A stretch of 54,053 nt of DNA from Phycisphaerae bacterium (GTDB lineage: Bacteria > Planctomycetota > Phycisphaerae > FEN-1346 > JAACEH01), in contig JAAYDY010000007.1 in NCBI GenBank assembly GCA_012729015.1, forward strand, positions 1 through 54,053, written 5' to 3'. Shown piece after piece: positions 1-9,023 of this stretch (position 1 is the first letter of the stretch; each line of letters starts with the position of its first letter). The notes beneath the pieces are model-generated. The model worked only from the letters and a program-made list of their open reading frames with translations, was not told the DNA's origin and ran no database searches. Both the position numbers and the translations under genes were made by a program.

Positions 1-17
1 ATTACAAACTTCTCAGG

Positions 18-212
18 CGTAGGGTGGCTGCTTGCAGCCACGCGGAAGCGCAAGGGAACTCGCCCATGCCTGACGGGGCAGGCATGGCACCCAGCAACAA
101 CGAACCACGCAACGAATTGTCGGACAGGCTCGCCCCGTCAGGCATGGGCGATTCTTCTGGCCTTTCCGCGTGGCTGCCCCTGCCACTGACGGGCAAGATG
201 CCCATGCCACGG
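18..212. repeat. Cluster of intergenic palindromic repeats
   Basis: Four short palindromic units lie in the gene-free stretch before the kinase stop codon. Family A is at 18-44 (GTGGCTGC-TT-GCAGCCAC core). Family D is at 65-92 and, inverted, at 128-150 (core CCTGACGGGGCAGG). Family C is at 181-212 (GGGCAAGATGCCC followed by ATGCCACGG). All recur elsewhere in the window. No gene was recognised in 1-217. Confidence 0.8.
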
Positions 213-217
213 TACAC

Positions 218-2218
218 CTACAGATGTGACGTGGACACCGGTCCGTCGAGAGCACGGCGCACCGCGCGGGCCAGTTGGTCGGGGCTGAACGGCTTGGGGA
301 GCAGGTCGGCCGGTCGGCGTCCGGCGATGTGTCGGTCGGCCGACGGGCCGCTGTAGCCGGACATGTAGAGCACCTTGAGGTCCGGCTGCTCGGCGGTCAG
401 GCGATCGGCCAACTCGGGGCCGGACACACTCGGCATGATGACGTCGGTCAGGAGGAGGTGCGGCCCGGCGCTGGCGCCGCGGAACAGGGCGACGGCCTCG
501 TCGGCGCCGCAGGCTCCCATCACCGTGTAGCCGCAACGCCGCAGCACGCTCACCGCGAGGCGGCGCACGCTCTCCTCGTCCTCGACGACGAGGATCGTCT
601 CGGTGCCGCCGGGGCGCGGCTCGACGGCCTGGGCGGCCTGCGGCGGGGTCTTCTGCTTGTCCACCCGAGGCATGTAGAGCTTGAACGTTGTGCCCAGGCC
701 GGGCTCGCTGTAGACATAGACGGCGCCGCCGCTCTGACGAACGAACCCGTGGACCATCGACAGGCCGAGGCCCGTTCCCTTGCCGACCTCCTTCGTCGTG
801 AAGAACGGGTCGAAACAGTGCTCGCGCGTGGCGTGGTCCATGCCGACGCCCGTGTCGCTGACGGCGATCAGAACGTGGGGGCCGGCCCTCATCTCCTGGT
901 GCGCTTCGCCGCAGGAGGCGTCCAGGTCCACGTTGGACGCCTCGATCGCGAGCGTGCCGCCGTTGGGCATGGCGTCCTGGGCGTTGATGACGAGGTTGAT
1001 CAGTGCCTGGTCGAGCTGGCCCCGGTCGGCCTCGATGCGGCCCAGGTCCTCGGCCGCATGGACCGACACCTGAACGTCCTCGCGAACGGTCTTCGAGACG
1101 GTCTTCTGCAACTCGCGCAGCAACTCGCCGACGTCGAGCACCTCGGGGTGGAGTTCCTGCTTGCGGCTGAAGGCCAGGAGGCGCCGGACCAGGTGCTCGG
1201 ATCCTTGGGCGGCCTTGCGGATTTCCTCGAGCCCTTCGCGCCACAGCCCCTCGGCCGGCGCCTCGGGCAACAGCAGGTCGCTGTACCCGTTGATCACCGT
1301 CAACTGGTTCCGCAGGTCGTGGGCGAGACCGCCGGCGAGGCGACCCACGGCCTCCATCTTCTGGGCCTGGCGGAACTGGGCCTCGGCTTCCTCCTTCTCG
1401 TGCTCCAGGGCCAGCTTGTGCAGCGCCAGGCCGAGGTCGTCGGCCAGTTCGCCGAGCAGTTCGGCCTCGGCCTTCTCAGCGTCGGCCGCCAACGGGTCAC
1501 GGGCTTCGTGACTGACGGCGAGCACGCCGTAGGCGTGGCCGGCGTGGCCGATGCGCGTCACGAGCGTGACGCCGCACGATGAGCATATCGCGTCCGTCGC
1601 GCCGGGATCGGGCGGGCATCGGTCGGCCGCGGCAATCCGCACCGTGGCCTGCGCCCCAAGGGCCCGCTCGATGCACTCGGGCAGGCGGCCCTGGTCGATG
1701 GCCTCGGCCACGCGGCGAAGCTGCTCGGTCGCACCGGCCTCGGCCGAGATCGTCACGCGCCGGCCGTCGTCGAGCAGGACAGCCCATGCGCCGCTGAAGC
1801 TCGGCGACTCCACCAGGATGCTGCACGACTGGGTGAGGAGCGACTGGCGGTCCACTTCCCGGACGATGAGCTGGTTGATCTGCTGGATGGAGCGGAGCAC
1901 CTGGTTGAGGTGCTCGGCTAGGCGTTCGGCCTGGGTGCGTCGCAGAAGTTCCTGCTGGACCCAGAGGGCGTAGAGGGAGAACAGCGCAAAGGGGAAGAAG
2001 AGGATTTCGGCGTAGTCCTCGAAGGGGTCGAGGGCGTCGGTGAGTCCGAGGTGCTCGACGGTGTTGGCTCCTGCGATGAAGAGGTAGGCGGCCAGGGTGG
2101 CCAGGAGCAGCCATCGGACGACGCCGCCTGCGCGGCGGGCGCGCATCCGCAGGACGGCGACCACGGCGACCACGATGCCGGCCAGCGCGACGGCGTCGAG
2201 AGCGACATGCCAGGTCAT
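218..2218 (-). CDS. Membrane-linked hybrid sensor histidine kinase / response regulator
   Basis: This 666-residue protein should autophosphorylate on His and pass phosphate to its own receiver domain. Two to three N-terminal membrane segments (about 10-85) are followed by a helical linker and a GAF-like region (about 105-270) with clustered Cys (C201, C212, C215). The H-box GLAHDLRNQL has His300, the N-box is at about 406-417, DTGVGM at 455-460 and GKGTGLGLS at 479-487. The receiver domain runs from 540 to 660 with LLLTDVIMP, placing the phosphoacceptor at Asp592. There is no DNA-binding output domain, so the signal probably goes to a partner outside this window. The start chosen is the ATG at 2218, which overlaps the stop of the upstream small membrane gene (ATGA); an in-frame codon at 2272 is less likely. 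Signal and target are unknown. Confidence 0.93.
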   Translation of the reverse strand: MTWHVALDAVALAGIVVAVVAVLRMRARRAGGVVRWLLLATLAAYLFIAGANTVEHLGLTDALDPFEDYAEILFFPFALFSLYALWVQQELLRRTQAERLAEHLNQVLRSIQQINQLIVREVDRQSLLTQSCSILVESPSFSGAWAVLLDDGRRVTISAEAGATEQLRRVAEAIDQGRLPECIERALGAQATVRIAAADRCPPDPGATDAICSSCGVTLVTRIGHAGHAYGVLAVSHEARDPLAADAEKAEAELLGELADDLGLALHKLALEHEKEEAEAQFRQAQKMEAVGRLAGGLAHDLRNQLTVINGYSDLLLPEAPAEGLWREGLEEIRKAAQGSEHLVRRLLAFSRKQELHPEVLDVGELLRELQKTVSKTVREDVQVSVHAAEDLGRIEADRGQLDQALINLVINAQDAMPNGGTLAIEASNVDLDASCGEAHQEMRAGPHVLIAVSDTGVGMDHATREHCFDPFFTTKEVGKGTGLGLSMVHGFVRQSGGAVYVYSEPGLGTTFKLYMPRVDKQKTPPQAAQAVEPRPGGTETILVVEDEESVRRLAVSVLRRCGYTVMGACGADEAVALFRGASAGPHLLLTDVIMPSVSGPELADRLTAEQPDLKVLYMSGYSGPSADRHIAGRRPADLLPKPFSPDQLARAVRRALDGPVSTSHL

Positions 2219-2505
2219 CGCGCGGCCTCCTTGTCGTCGGCGCGTCGGGACCAGGCGGCGAGACGTCGGCACCCGACGGCGGCCAGCACGCCCGCGGCCG
2301 CATAGCTCGCATGCTCCAGGGCATTGAACACGGGGAACCAGAGGATGTCCTCGGCCACGGTGAAGGTGGTGGCGGCCAGGGCGGCGATGGCTGCGGCCAC
2401 CAGGAGCCGCACGCCCGGCAACCGCACGTCGCGCGCCAGAAGCACAATCGGGACCGTCAGCGGCACCGCCAGGCCCAGGCAGACGAGTTCGCTCTGTTGG
2501 AACAC
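2215..2505 (-). CDS. Small three-TM membrane protein, partner of the histidine kinase
   Basis: This is a 96-residue hydrophobic protein with about three membrane segments and a charged C-terminus (AAWSRRADDKEAAR). It starts at a GTG with GGAGG seven bases upstream (plus-strand positions 2513-2517), and its stop overlaps the kinase ATG by four bases, so the two are translationally coupled. Its second half (TVAEDILWFPVFNALEHASY) has the same spacing of Glu, Leu/Phe and Tyr as the kinase membrane region (NTVEHLGLTDALDPFEDYA). It may therefore be a separate copy of the kinase's sensory membrane module. I do not recognise a named family. Confidence 0.75.
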   Translation of the reverse strand: MFQQSELVCLGLAVPLTVPIVLLARDVRLPGVRLLVAAAIAALAATTFTVAEDILWFPVFNALEHASYAAAGVLAAVGCRRLAAWSRRADDKEAAR

Positions 2506-2570
2506 TCGGGCGCCTCCGTTATCGCGCAGACCCGATTCGCTCGCAGCGCATTAACGTTGTGGGGAACCAG

Positions 2571-2616
2571 GGGCAGGATGCCCCTGTCACTCATGGGCAA
2601 GATGCCCATGCCACGG
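2571..2616. repeat. Family C palindromic repeat
   Basis: Two adjacent hairpin cores, GGGCAGGATGCCCC and GGGCAAGATGCCC, end in ATGCCACGG. The same module is found at 181, 17694, 40497 and 50201. It fills the gap between the kinase operon and the convergently placed glycosidase stop; no gene was seen in 2506-2748. Confidence 0.75.
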
Positions 2617-2748
2617 CACAGCCCCCAGAACGCGAATGCACCCGGTTCGCTCGAATCCGGCTGTGGCCAACCGTGATGCCGATTATACATGAGGCGCCGT
2701 CACCCGAACACCCGGGAAATGCGGAGAGACATCAACGACGCGCCGCGT

Positions 2749-4851
2749 TCAGCGGTACTCGGCGGCAAGCAGGGCGAGGGCGTCGAGGTCCGTGACGGCG
2801 GCGTGGAGGAGGCCGTCGGCGTCGGTGCGGAACGGCACGGCCTGGCCGTCGGGCAACCGCGTGAGGGCGGTGAAGGTCTTGCCCTCCGGCGGCCGCAGGG
2901 TGAACGGCGTCTCGGCGAGCGGCACGCTGGGCAGTTGCTTCTGGTAGTTCAGGAAGCCGGCGACAAGGCGGCTGCGGTCGGGCTGGTCGGCGACGGTCAT
3001 CCAGACGCAGGGGTGCGCGTCGGCGGCGGCGCTCTGGCGTCCGGCGAGGAGGTCGCGCAGGAGGGCCAGGACCGCGCGGCGATGGGCGGCGCAGTCGATA
3101 CGCTCGATGTCCGCGGCCGAGTAGACGGCCCTGCCCTTGCCGAACGTATGGGCCACGATGGCGGGCGCGTCGGTGTCGCGCCAGGGCGGCGCGCTGTGGA
3201 TGCTCGACCAGTTCCTCGTGCCGAGGTCGCCCCAGCTTCGGTCGTAGGGTTCGGTGAGGGTGGCCAGCGCGCGGCCGCGGCCTTGGGCGGCCAGTCGCAA
3301 CGTGCCGGCGCCGGCGTGGAGCGTGCCAGGGCGGCCCATGTGGCCGAGGTAGTTTTGCGGCACGATGGCCTCGCGCAGCCGGTCGTCGGCCGGTTTCAGG
3401 TATGCCACATCGCCCAGGTCGTCGCCGGCGAAATGGCAGCCGAAGACGTCGGCGAGCAGAAAATCGTCGTGGCGCGTGCCGCAGGTTTCGGTGAGCGAGG
3501 TGTAGCGGCTGGCGTAGATCGCGCCGCCGCGACGGACGTACTCGCGCACGGCCGCGACTTCCTCCTGGTCCATCCGCAGGACGTTCGGCAGGACGACGAC
3601 CTTGTAGCGGTCAAGGTCGGCCAGTTGCCGGCGCGTGATCACGCCGAAGGGGATGTGGGCCTCCTGGAGCGTGCGGCAGATGCCGGTGACCGATGCGCGG
3701 TGGGGGTACGCGCGTTTGAAGATGGCGTCGGCGACGGGCGTCCCGTTGTCGGCGAAGTCCATCTTGGATTCGCCGCTGAAGTAGACGGCCACGTCCTCAA
3801 CGGGGCAGCCGCCGAAGTGCGGCTCGTAGCGGCTCATCTCGTCGAAGACGGTGCGGATGCTCTCGTACGGCGCTGGGTTGACCGTGCCGTCGGGGTGGAT
3901 GGCGTCGATGAAGAGCATGGCGCCGCCAAACAGGGCGGTGGCCAGAGCCTGCATGCGGATGGTTTCGGCGCTCTTGTTGTTTTCGTGCTCGACGAGGGTC
4001 AGGCACCGGCTCGTCATGAACTCCACCGGTAGATGGGCCGAGAGGTTCGTCATGAGCTTGCAGACGGTGAGTTGCTCGGCGGGGTCGCCGTAGAAATCGG
4101 CGCCGAGGAAATCGTTGGCGGCGGCGTTGCGGAAGCCGACCGAGACCCAGTTGGCGAGGCTGCTGGCGAAGTTGTGGTAGGCGGTGATGCCGGCCGAGGC
4201 GCGGCGCGCAGCGTCGTTCAGCGCGAGGGCAAAATCGAGCATCCACTGCTCGCGGGCCTCCTGGAACCGGCACCACGCCTCGTCGCACCAGTGGACCACG
4301 GCGGGAATCTCGCGGCCGGTCTCGTCGCGGTACCTGCGGCGGCAGTGCTCGCAGAGGCAGACGCCCGGCCAGAACGTCATGTCGAAGAAGAGGCCGTCGA
4401 ACCGGTAGCGACCGAGGAGGTCGGCCACCTGGTCGAGGCAGAAGCGGCGGTAGCCGGGGTTGTTCGGGCAGCAGAGACCGTAGCGGGAGCCCTCGTTGGC
4501 GGGACGGTTCATGACGAGTCGCCACTCGGGGTGCTCCAGGCGTGCCCAGTTGTTGTAGATGACGCTGTAGTAGGCGCAGGCGTCGATGCCGGCCTGGCGC
4601 AGCAGGTCGAGGGTCTCCCCGACAATGTCGCGGCCGCGGAGGCCCTCGTGCATCTTGCCGGTGGTCGTGGGCCAGTAGCAGAGGCCGACGTGCGACTGGG
4701 TGTAGAACATGACGGAAGTGAGGCCGGCGCGCTGGTACAGGCGCACCATCTCCGCCGGATCGTATTGGGCCAGAAACGCCGGGTCCCAGTCCGGGATGTG
4801 CATGTCCACGAGCATGCGTCGATGGCCGCGCTGAAACCAGGGTTGAGTCAT
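2749..4851 (-). CDS. Glycoside hydrolase, GH29/GH151-like TIM barrel with GH42-type trimerisation domain
   Basis: This is a 700-residue cytoplasmic-looking enzyme with no signal peptide. Residues about 10-340 form a TIM barrel of the putative alpha-L-fucosidase / Hyp-GH6 type. The strand motif FDGLFFDM (151-158) carries Asp157, the expected position of a catalytic nucleophile, followed by CLCEHCRRRY. Residues about 360-560 (VVVLPNVLRMDQEEVAAVRE, YVRRGGAIYAS) resemble the GATase-like beta-galactosidase trimerisation domain, and a small beta domain ends the protein. This order is typical of GH151-type fucosidases and related enzymes. The substrate cannot be fixed from sequence; fucosidase and galactosidase are both possible. 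The ATG at 4851 is preferred because GGAAAGG lies upstream; an in-frame GTG at 4878 overlaps the previous stop but lacks a ribosome site. It is the second gene of an operon with the cupin enzyme. Confidence 0.82.
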   Translation of the reverse strand: MTQPWFQRGHRRMLVDMHIPDWDPAFLAQYDPAEMVRLYQRAGLTSVMFYTQSHVGLCYWPTTTGKMHEGLRGRDIVGETLDLLRQAGIDACAYYSVIYNNWARLEHPEWRLVMNRPANEGSRYGLCCPNNPGYRRFCLDQVADLLGRYRFDGLFFDMTFWPGVCLCEHCRRRYRDETGREIPAVVHWCDEAWCRFQEAREQWMLDFALALNDAARRASAGITAYHNFASSLANWVSVGFRNAAANDFLGADFYGDPAEQLTVCKLMTNLSAHLPVEFMTSRCLTLVEHENNKSAETIRMQALATALFGGAMLFIDAIHPDGTVNPAPYESIRTVFDEMSRYEPHFGGCPVEDVAVYFSGESKMDFADNGTPVADAIFKRAYPHRASVTGICRTLQEAHIPFGVITRRQLADLDRYKVVVLPNVLRMDQEEVAAVREYVRRGGAIYASRYTSLTETCGTRHDDFLLADVFGCHFAGDDLGDVAYLKPADDRLREAIVPQNYLGHMGRPGTLHAGAGTLRLAAQGRGRALATLTEPYDRSWGDLGTRNWSSIHSAPPWRDTDAPAIVAHTFGKGRAVYSAADIERIDCAAHRRAVLALLRDLLAGRQSAAADAHPCVWMTVADQPDRSRLVAGFLNYQKQLPSVPLAETPFTLRPPEGKTFTALTRLPDGQAVPFRTDADGLLHAAVTDLDALALLAAEYR

Positions 4852-4874
4852 GAAGGGGTCGCCTTTCCGCAGAG

Positions 4875-6089
4875 TCACAGGGGCAAATCCGGATTGCCGG
4901 GGCCGAAGTGTTTGAGCATCACGAGGGGGTCGGTGGGCGACGGATTGACAAGGGTGACGCCCTCGGCCGCAGCCGACGCCGACACGAAGTACTCGTCATG
5001 GGTCGGTTGCCCGAATCGGATAAGGGCCGGGGTCTCGACGGGCCAGGGCCCCATCGTTCCGTGGCCCTGCATCATGATCATGCCATAGGCGCCGCCGTCG
5101 CGCACCGTGACGGTGCGTCCCGGCAGGACGGTGAGCTGCTTGGCGCTGAAAGCGTCGCTGAGATAGCAGATCCAGTGTTCGATGCAGCCCTCGGCCTCCA
5201 TCTGCTCCATGGGTCGCACGGGACGCGGGCGCATGAAGTGGTTCTCGACGAAATGCGGATCGACGTTCTGGTCCCAGTCGAGCACCTCGACGAGGCGGTT
5301 GAAGTCGCCGACCTTCTCGGGCGGGGTGTCCTTCCAGAGCAGTTCCTCGGGGATCACCTGGTCGCCGACGAGCGACTGGTACATGGCGAAGACGTCGGAG
5401 GCGCGTTGCGGCTCGTAGGTGCAGAGGCTTCCGGGGGCGTGCAGCACGCCGGGCGGCACGTTCCAGCCTGTGCCGGGTTCCAGGCGGTAGGCCCGCGACA
5501 GGTTCGTGAGCTTGTTGTCGCCGCGCGTGAACTCTTCGAGACACCGGCGGACCTGCTCACGCGTGGTTCCGGGTTCGAGGCCGAAGAACGTGTAGGGAAA
5601 GCGGCCGCCGTGGTTGTTCAGTTGCGGCGGGAAGTAGTAGGCCTCGGGTTTGCCGAGTTGTCCGACCTCGGCGGCGTGTTCGGTGCGGTGGTGGACATGG
5701 TGGGGCAACGGGCCCATGTTGTCGAAGAACTTGGAGTACATGGGCCACCGGCGGTGCTCGTTCCAGAGGCGGTCGCCGATGAGGTCGCCGCGGAGGGTCT
5801 CGACGGCGTCACGCAGAAGCACGGTATCGGTGCGGCCGGCGTCCTGGAAGACAATGCGGCTGAGGCCCTCGTCGCAAGCGGTCAGGGGACCATTGTCGGC
5901 CGGCGTGGTTGAGGCGAACCAGCGTTCGTCGATGCCGCCGCGGGCGCCGCCGAGGGCGTAATAGTCGTCGGGGTGGAGCTTGATGCGTCGTCCGGGCACA
6001 CAGAACGACCGCGGCACCCAGGTGGGCAAGAGCCGCAGAATCCCACGACCCTGCTCGATGGCCCGTTCGGCGATACGTTCGGCACCCAT
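4875..6089 (-). CDS. Phosphomannose-isomerase-like cupin enzyme
   Basis: A 404-residue protein of the mannose-6-phosphate isomerase / cupin type. The metal site is visible as LPHHVHH (128-134), the Glu of GKPEAYYF (146-153, Glu149) and His217 in VPPGVLHAPG. A second, degenerate cupin half runs from about 290 to 400. Family members isomerise phosphorylated or free hexoses, but this protein is divergent, so the substrate is inferred only from its position upstream of a glycosidase and opposite an AraC regulator. A strong ribosome site (AGGAGG) lies just upstream of the ATG (plus positions 6092-6101). The GH gene follows immediately and is probably co-transcribed. Free-sugar isomerisation, not sugar phosphate, is an alternative because no kinase is nearby. 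Confidence 0.78.
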   Translation of the reverse strand: MGAERIAERAIEQGRGILRLLPTWVPRSFCVPGRRIKLHPDDYYALGGARGGIDERWFASTTPADNGPLTACDEGLSRIVFQDAGRTDTVLLRDAVETLRGDLIGDRLWNEHRRWPMYSKFFDNMGPLPHHVHHRTEHAAEVGQLGKPEAYYFPPQLNNHGGRFPYTFFGLEPGTTREQVRRCLEEFTRGDNKLTNLSRAYRLEPGTGWNVPPGVLHAPGSLCTYEPQRASDVFAMYQSLVGDQVIPEELLWKDTPPEKVGDFNRLVEVLDWDQNVDPHFVENHFMRPRPVRPMEQMEAEGCIEHWICYLSDAFSAKQLTVLPGRTVTVRDGGAYGMIMMQGHGTMGPWPVETPALIRFGQPTHDEYFVSASAAAEGVTLVNPSPTDPLVMLKHFGPGNPDLPL

Positions 6090-6152
6090 GGGACGCTCCT
6101 CCTGCCTCCGCCCTATTCACCCAAAACTGACACTCACTCGGCTTCCTTCGGT

Positions 6153-6181
6153 ATCATGCATCGCTTATCACTGCCGATCAA
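6153..6181 (-). promoter_or_regulatory. Putative promoter of the cupin/glycosidase operon
   Basis: On the minus strand a -35 TTGATC (6181-6176) is followed after 17 bp by CATGAT (6158-6153). It faces away from the AraC gene, whose own -10-like TATACT is at 6216-6221, so the divergent 183-bp interval is the likely operator region for the AraC protein. Confidence 0.5.
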
Positions 6182-6272
6182 TGGGATTTTCCTGATGCCA
6201 CTTGCACAATCCTGATATACTGGTCGCATCGCCCGACCCACGACCGACGCCCTTGTTCAGGAGACCGCCCCC

Positions 6273-7145
6273 ATGGCCGACTGGCTTCGACGCATCTGTC
6301 CCGCCGTGCATATCGCCGGCCAGGCGCCGCATCGGCCCGGGTGGGTCGAGGCGATGCGCACCATCTACGATCACGAACTGGTGCTGTTCGCCGGGGGGCC
6401 GTTCGTGGTCGAAATCGGCGGCGACCGGTACGCGTGCCCGGACCGGTCGTTTCTGATCGTGCCGCCGGGGCGGTTGCACGTGTCGCGGTCGGCGGGCGGC
6501 CTGGGCGGCGTGCGGCGGTGGGTCCATTTCGATTGGACGGCCGAGCACGACCGGGGCCCGTGGCCGCTGTGGACGTATCACCCTGCGGCGGCGGACGCGG
6601 CGGCGCTGCGGCCGGCACCGTCGTTTGTGCCGCACGGTGTCCTGCACGCGGCCGGCAGCGTGGATCCGAAGGTGTTCGACCTGGCGGACGATCTGTGCCG
6701 CCGGTGGGCCAGCGAGGACGCCCTGGAGCGGAGCACCTGTCGCGCGGTGCTGCTGGAGGTGCTGGTGCGGCTCCTGGAACCGCAGGGCCGCGCGCCGGAG
6801 CAGGCCCATCGCGACGTGCGACTCGTGCAGGAAACCCGCCGCGCGCTGGAGTCGCTGGCCTACGAGCCCATGACCGACGCCGAGCCGGTGCAGCGGCGGC
6901 TGGAGCGTCTCGGGTACAGCTATGCGCACCTCTGCCGGCTGTTTCACAGGCACGTGGGCGTGACGCCGCTGGGGTACGTCAATGCCGTGCGCATCGAGCG
7001 GGCACGGTACCTGCTGCGCGACGGCGGCCTGAGCGTGAGCCAGACGGCCCGGACGCTTGGGTTCGCGGGGCTGGGATACTTCTCGCGGCTGTTCCGGCAG
7101 CGGACGGGGGTGTCGCCGCGACGGTACGCCGCCGGCGAGGCGTGA
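6273..7145 (+). CDS. AraC-family transcriptional regulator
   Basis: A 290-residue regulator. The N-terminal half contains a cupin-like effector-binding fold (HELVLFAGGPFVVEIGG, FLIVPPGRLH), typical of AraC proteins that sense sugars. The C-terminal ~100 residues form the double helix-turn-helix with YSYAHLCRLFHRHVGVTPLGY and the signature FAGLGYFSRLFRQRTGVSPR. It is transcribed divergently from the cupin/glycosidase operon, so local regulation of those two genes is the simplest inference. No transporter is encoded nearby, so the effector must be taken up by a system outside this window. Confidence 0.9.
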   Translation: MADWLRRICPAVHIAGQAPHRPGWVEAMRTIYDHELVLFAGGPFVVEIGGDRYACPDRSFLIVPPGRLHVSRSAGGLGGVRRWVHFDWTAEHDRGPWPLWTYHPAAADAAALRPAPSFVPHGVLHAAGSVDPKVFDLADDLCRRWASEDALERSTCRAVLLEVLVRLLEPQGRAPEQAHRDVRLVQETRRALESLAYEPMTDAEPVQRRLERLGYSYAHLCRLFHRHVGVTPLGYVNAVRIERARYLLRDGGLSVSQTARTLGFAGLGYFSRLFRQRTGVSPRRYAAGEA

Positions 7146-7380
7146 CGCCCCGCCGGGGAGTGCCTGGTTTTTCTGGCAGCACGACAGAGGCGGTCTTGCC
7201 GCGGCAGGTGACGAGTGGAACGACGGTGGTCGAGCGTGGGGACCGCCTGCTCTTTGCCGAACTCCGTACATGGACCGAGCACCCAGGCCCGACAGGGCCG
7301 GCAAGAGTGTAGCCGGAGGCGCTGGGCCGGCCGCCGTTGGCCGGACCGAGCCTCCGGTATTGGAGCCCCACCTCTCCTTT

Positions 7381-7439
7381 AAGCCCTGAAAGGGCGCGAC
7401 CTGTTTGGCCGCAAAACAGGTCGCGCCCCTTCGGGGCTT
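7381..7439. repeat. Long perfect hairpin
   Basis: Arms GGGCGCGACCTGTTT (7392-7406) and AAACAGGTCGCGCCC (7414-7428) enclose a 7-base loop. An outer AAGCCC / GGGGCTT pairing extends the stem. No clear run of T follows, so it is more like a repeat element than a terminator. Confidence 0.75.
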
Positions 7440-7709
7440 GGGGTTCTTAAGGAGGCCGTCACCGGGGGCTGCGGCTCGACGATACGGACGTCGAGCCTCC
7501 GCCCCCGGCTAAGCTCTCGTCGGCCCTTCGGGCCTCAGAGGCCAGCGTGCCAGGGGCTGACCCCGATAGTCTGGTGCCCAGAGCCGTCCATTCCACCCAG
7601 GGACCGCCGCACATGCCAGAATCTTCGGGCACACCGCGCCCCTCCGGGGAGGGGGATTTCGTCAATCTTCCTTGCGGCACGAACGTTAGAATGAGCATGG
7701 GACTGGGCC

Positions 7710-7738
7710 CATGCCTGACGGGGCAGGCCATGGCACCC
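7710..7738. repeat. Family D palindromic repeat
   Basis: CATGCCTGACGGGGCAGG, then CATGGCACCC. This copy has one extra C (GGCCATGG) compared with those at 65 and 26594. Confidence 0.7.
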
Positions 7739-7851
7739 GGCATGGGGCCCAACACCTGCGATTTCGCTGCGATGAGTGGTCCCCCGGCCCTCAACGGTGA
7801 CGTGCATCCGTCGGCGCGGTCTGCCTCGCTTCTGTGTGGGAGGTACGAACG

Positions 7852-8955
7852 ATGAACGCACGGTCAGGATGGATCGTCGTGGCAGCCGTGTGTGCCATGG
7901 TCGCGGTCTCAGCATGGGCGGATGAGCCGGCCGGGACAGCGGCGGGCGGGGGGCAAACGGCGCCGGCGGCTGCCGCCGACAACTCGACCAGTCCGTTTGC
8001 CGAGGCGCCGAAGGAGCCGGTCAAGACGCGGGCCGACCACGTGGCGGCGCTGGACCGGGAGCAGATGAGGTGGTACATCACGTGCCGCGATCTGGCCGAG
8101 GGGCCGCTCTCGAGCGCGAGCATGGACGAGTTCCGCGACGGGGAGCGGCGGCTGCTGGAGATCACGGCCCCCAAGGCCTTGTGGCCCATGGGGTTGGCCT
8201 TGTACACGCCGAACATGCGTCATCGTAGCGCGTTTCTGAAGGCGGCCACCCAGTTTGCCCGCACGAGCGGTCCGCCGACCGACAAGGTGGCTCTGGCGTA
8301 CCTGTCGGACATGGCCGTGGGCGACGCCAGCGGCATCCTGCGCGGGCAGGCCCGGGCCGCCATCCTGCATCCCGACACGCCGAAGCACGCCGATCAGTTG
8401 CGGTACCGCGCGGCGACGTACCATCGGGCGGACGTCCGGGAACGGGCTGCGGCCATGCTGGCCGACCTGAAGGAAACGGCGGCGGTGGCCGAGTTGATCG
8501 AGGTGCTGACGACCGAGGAAATCCGGGCCAAGGGGGCCTGGGTGGACACGTACAACGTGATCCTCGACATCCGGGCGACCAACGCGGGGGTGCCGACGTT
8601 CCGGCAGGTTCCGGTGCAGGCGGCCGCGTCGGGCATGGGCATCGCCACGGGCATCATCGAGGTGCCGACGGTGCGCGTCTCGGCGATCAACACGTCGGTG
8701 ATCGCTCCCGGCGGCTACCGCATCGAACCCGACTGGGAGATCGCCACGCGGCGCCACGCGGGGGTGCTGGCCGCGCTGAAGAAGCTGACGGGCGAGGACT
8801 TCGGCTACGACAAGGCGAAGTGGCGCCAGTGGCTCCGCTCGCAGCGGGACACCGGCGGCAACTCGAAAGACTACGACATCCAGTGGGACACCCCGGGCGG
8901 CGGCGACAAGAAGGACGACAAGGACACCAGGAACGACAAGGATGCGAGGCGCTGA
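7852..8955 (+). CDS. Secreted HEAT-repeat-like protein of unknown function
   Basis: A 367-residue protein with a signal peptide of about 24 residues ending VSAWA. The start is the ATG at 7852 with GGGAGG nine bases upstream; an in-frame GTG at 7834 is rejected. Ala/Pro-rich sequence (about 25-55) precedes alpha-helical sequence with HEAT/armadillo character (RYRAATYHRADVRERAAAML, AVAELIEVLTTEEI). A short beta-rich stretch follows, and the C-terminus is a highly charged Asp/Lys tail (GGGDKKDDKDTRNDKDARR). Probably periplasmic or surface located. No enzyme motif is visible and no function is assigned. Confidence 0.8.
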   Translation: MNARSGWIVVAAVCAMVAVSAWADEPAGTAAGGGQTAPAAAADNSTSPFAEAPKEPVKTRADHVAALDREQMRWYITCRDLAEGPLSSASMDEFRDGERRLLEITAPKALWPMGLALYTPNMRHRSAFLKAATQFARTSGPPTDKVALAYLSDMAVGDASGILRGQARAAILHPDTPKHADQLRYRAATYHRADVRERAAAMLADLKETAAVAELIEVLTTEEIRAKGAWVDTYNVILDIRATNAGVPTFRQVPVQAAASGMGIATGIIEVPTVRVSAINTSVIAPGGYRIEPDWEIATRRHAGVLAALKKLTGEDFGYDKAKWRQWLRSQRDTGGNSKDYDIQWDTPGGGDKKDDKDTRNDKDARR

Positions 8956-9023
8956 GGCCTGGGCTCTTGTGTCAGTGCTCCATGCGCTGCTTCATGGCCT
9001 GCATGCCGCCACGCGTTCAGCCT

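Larger units (their letters stand above)
7146..7851. other. Gene-free interval with hairpin and family D repeat
   Basis: About 700 bases without a credible coding sequence. It holds a large hairpin (7381-7439) and a family D palindrome (7710-7738). Short open frames here lack ribosome sites and recognisable protein composition. Confidence 0.7.

Noticed and set aside
7459..7794. A 111-codon minus-strand frame before the HEAT-like gene
   Set aside because: No ribosome site, low-complexity composition and overlap with a family D repeat.
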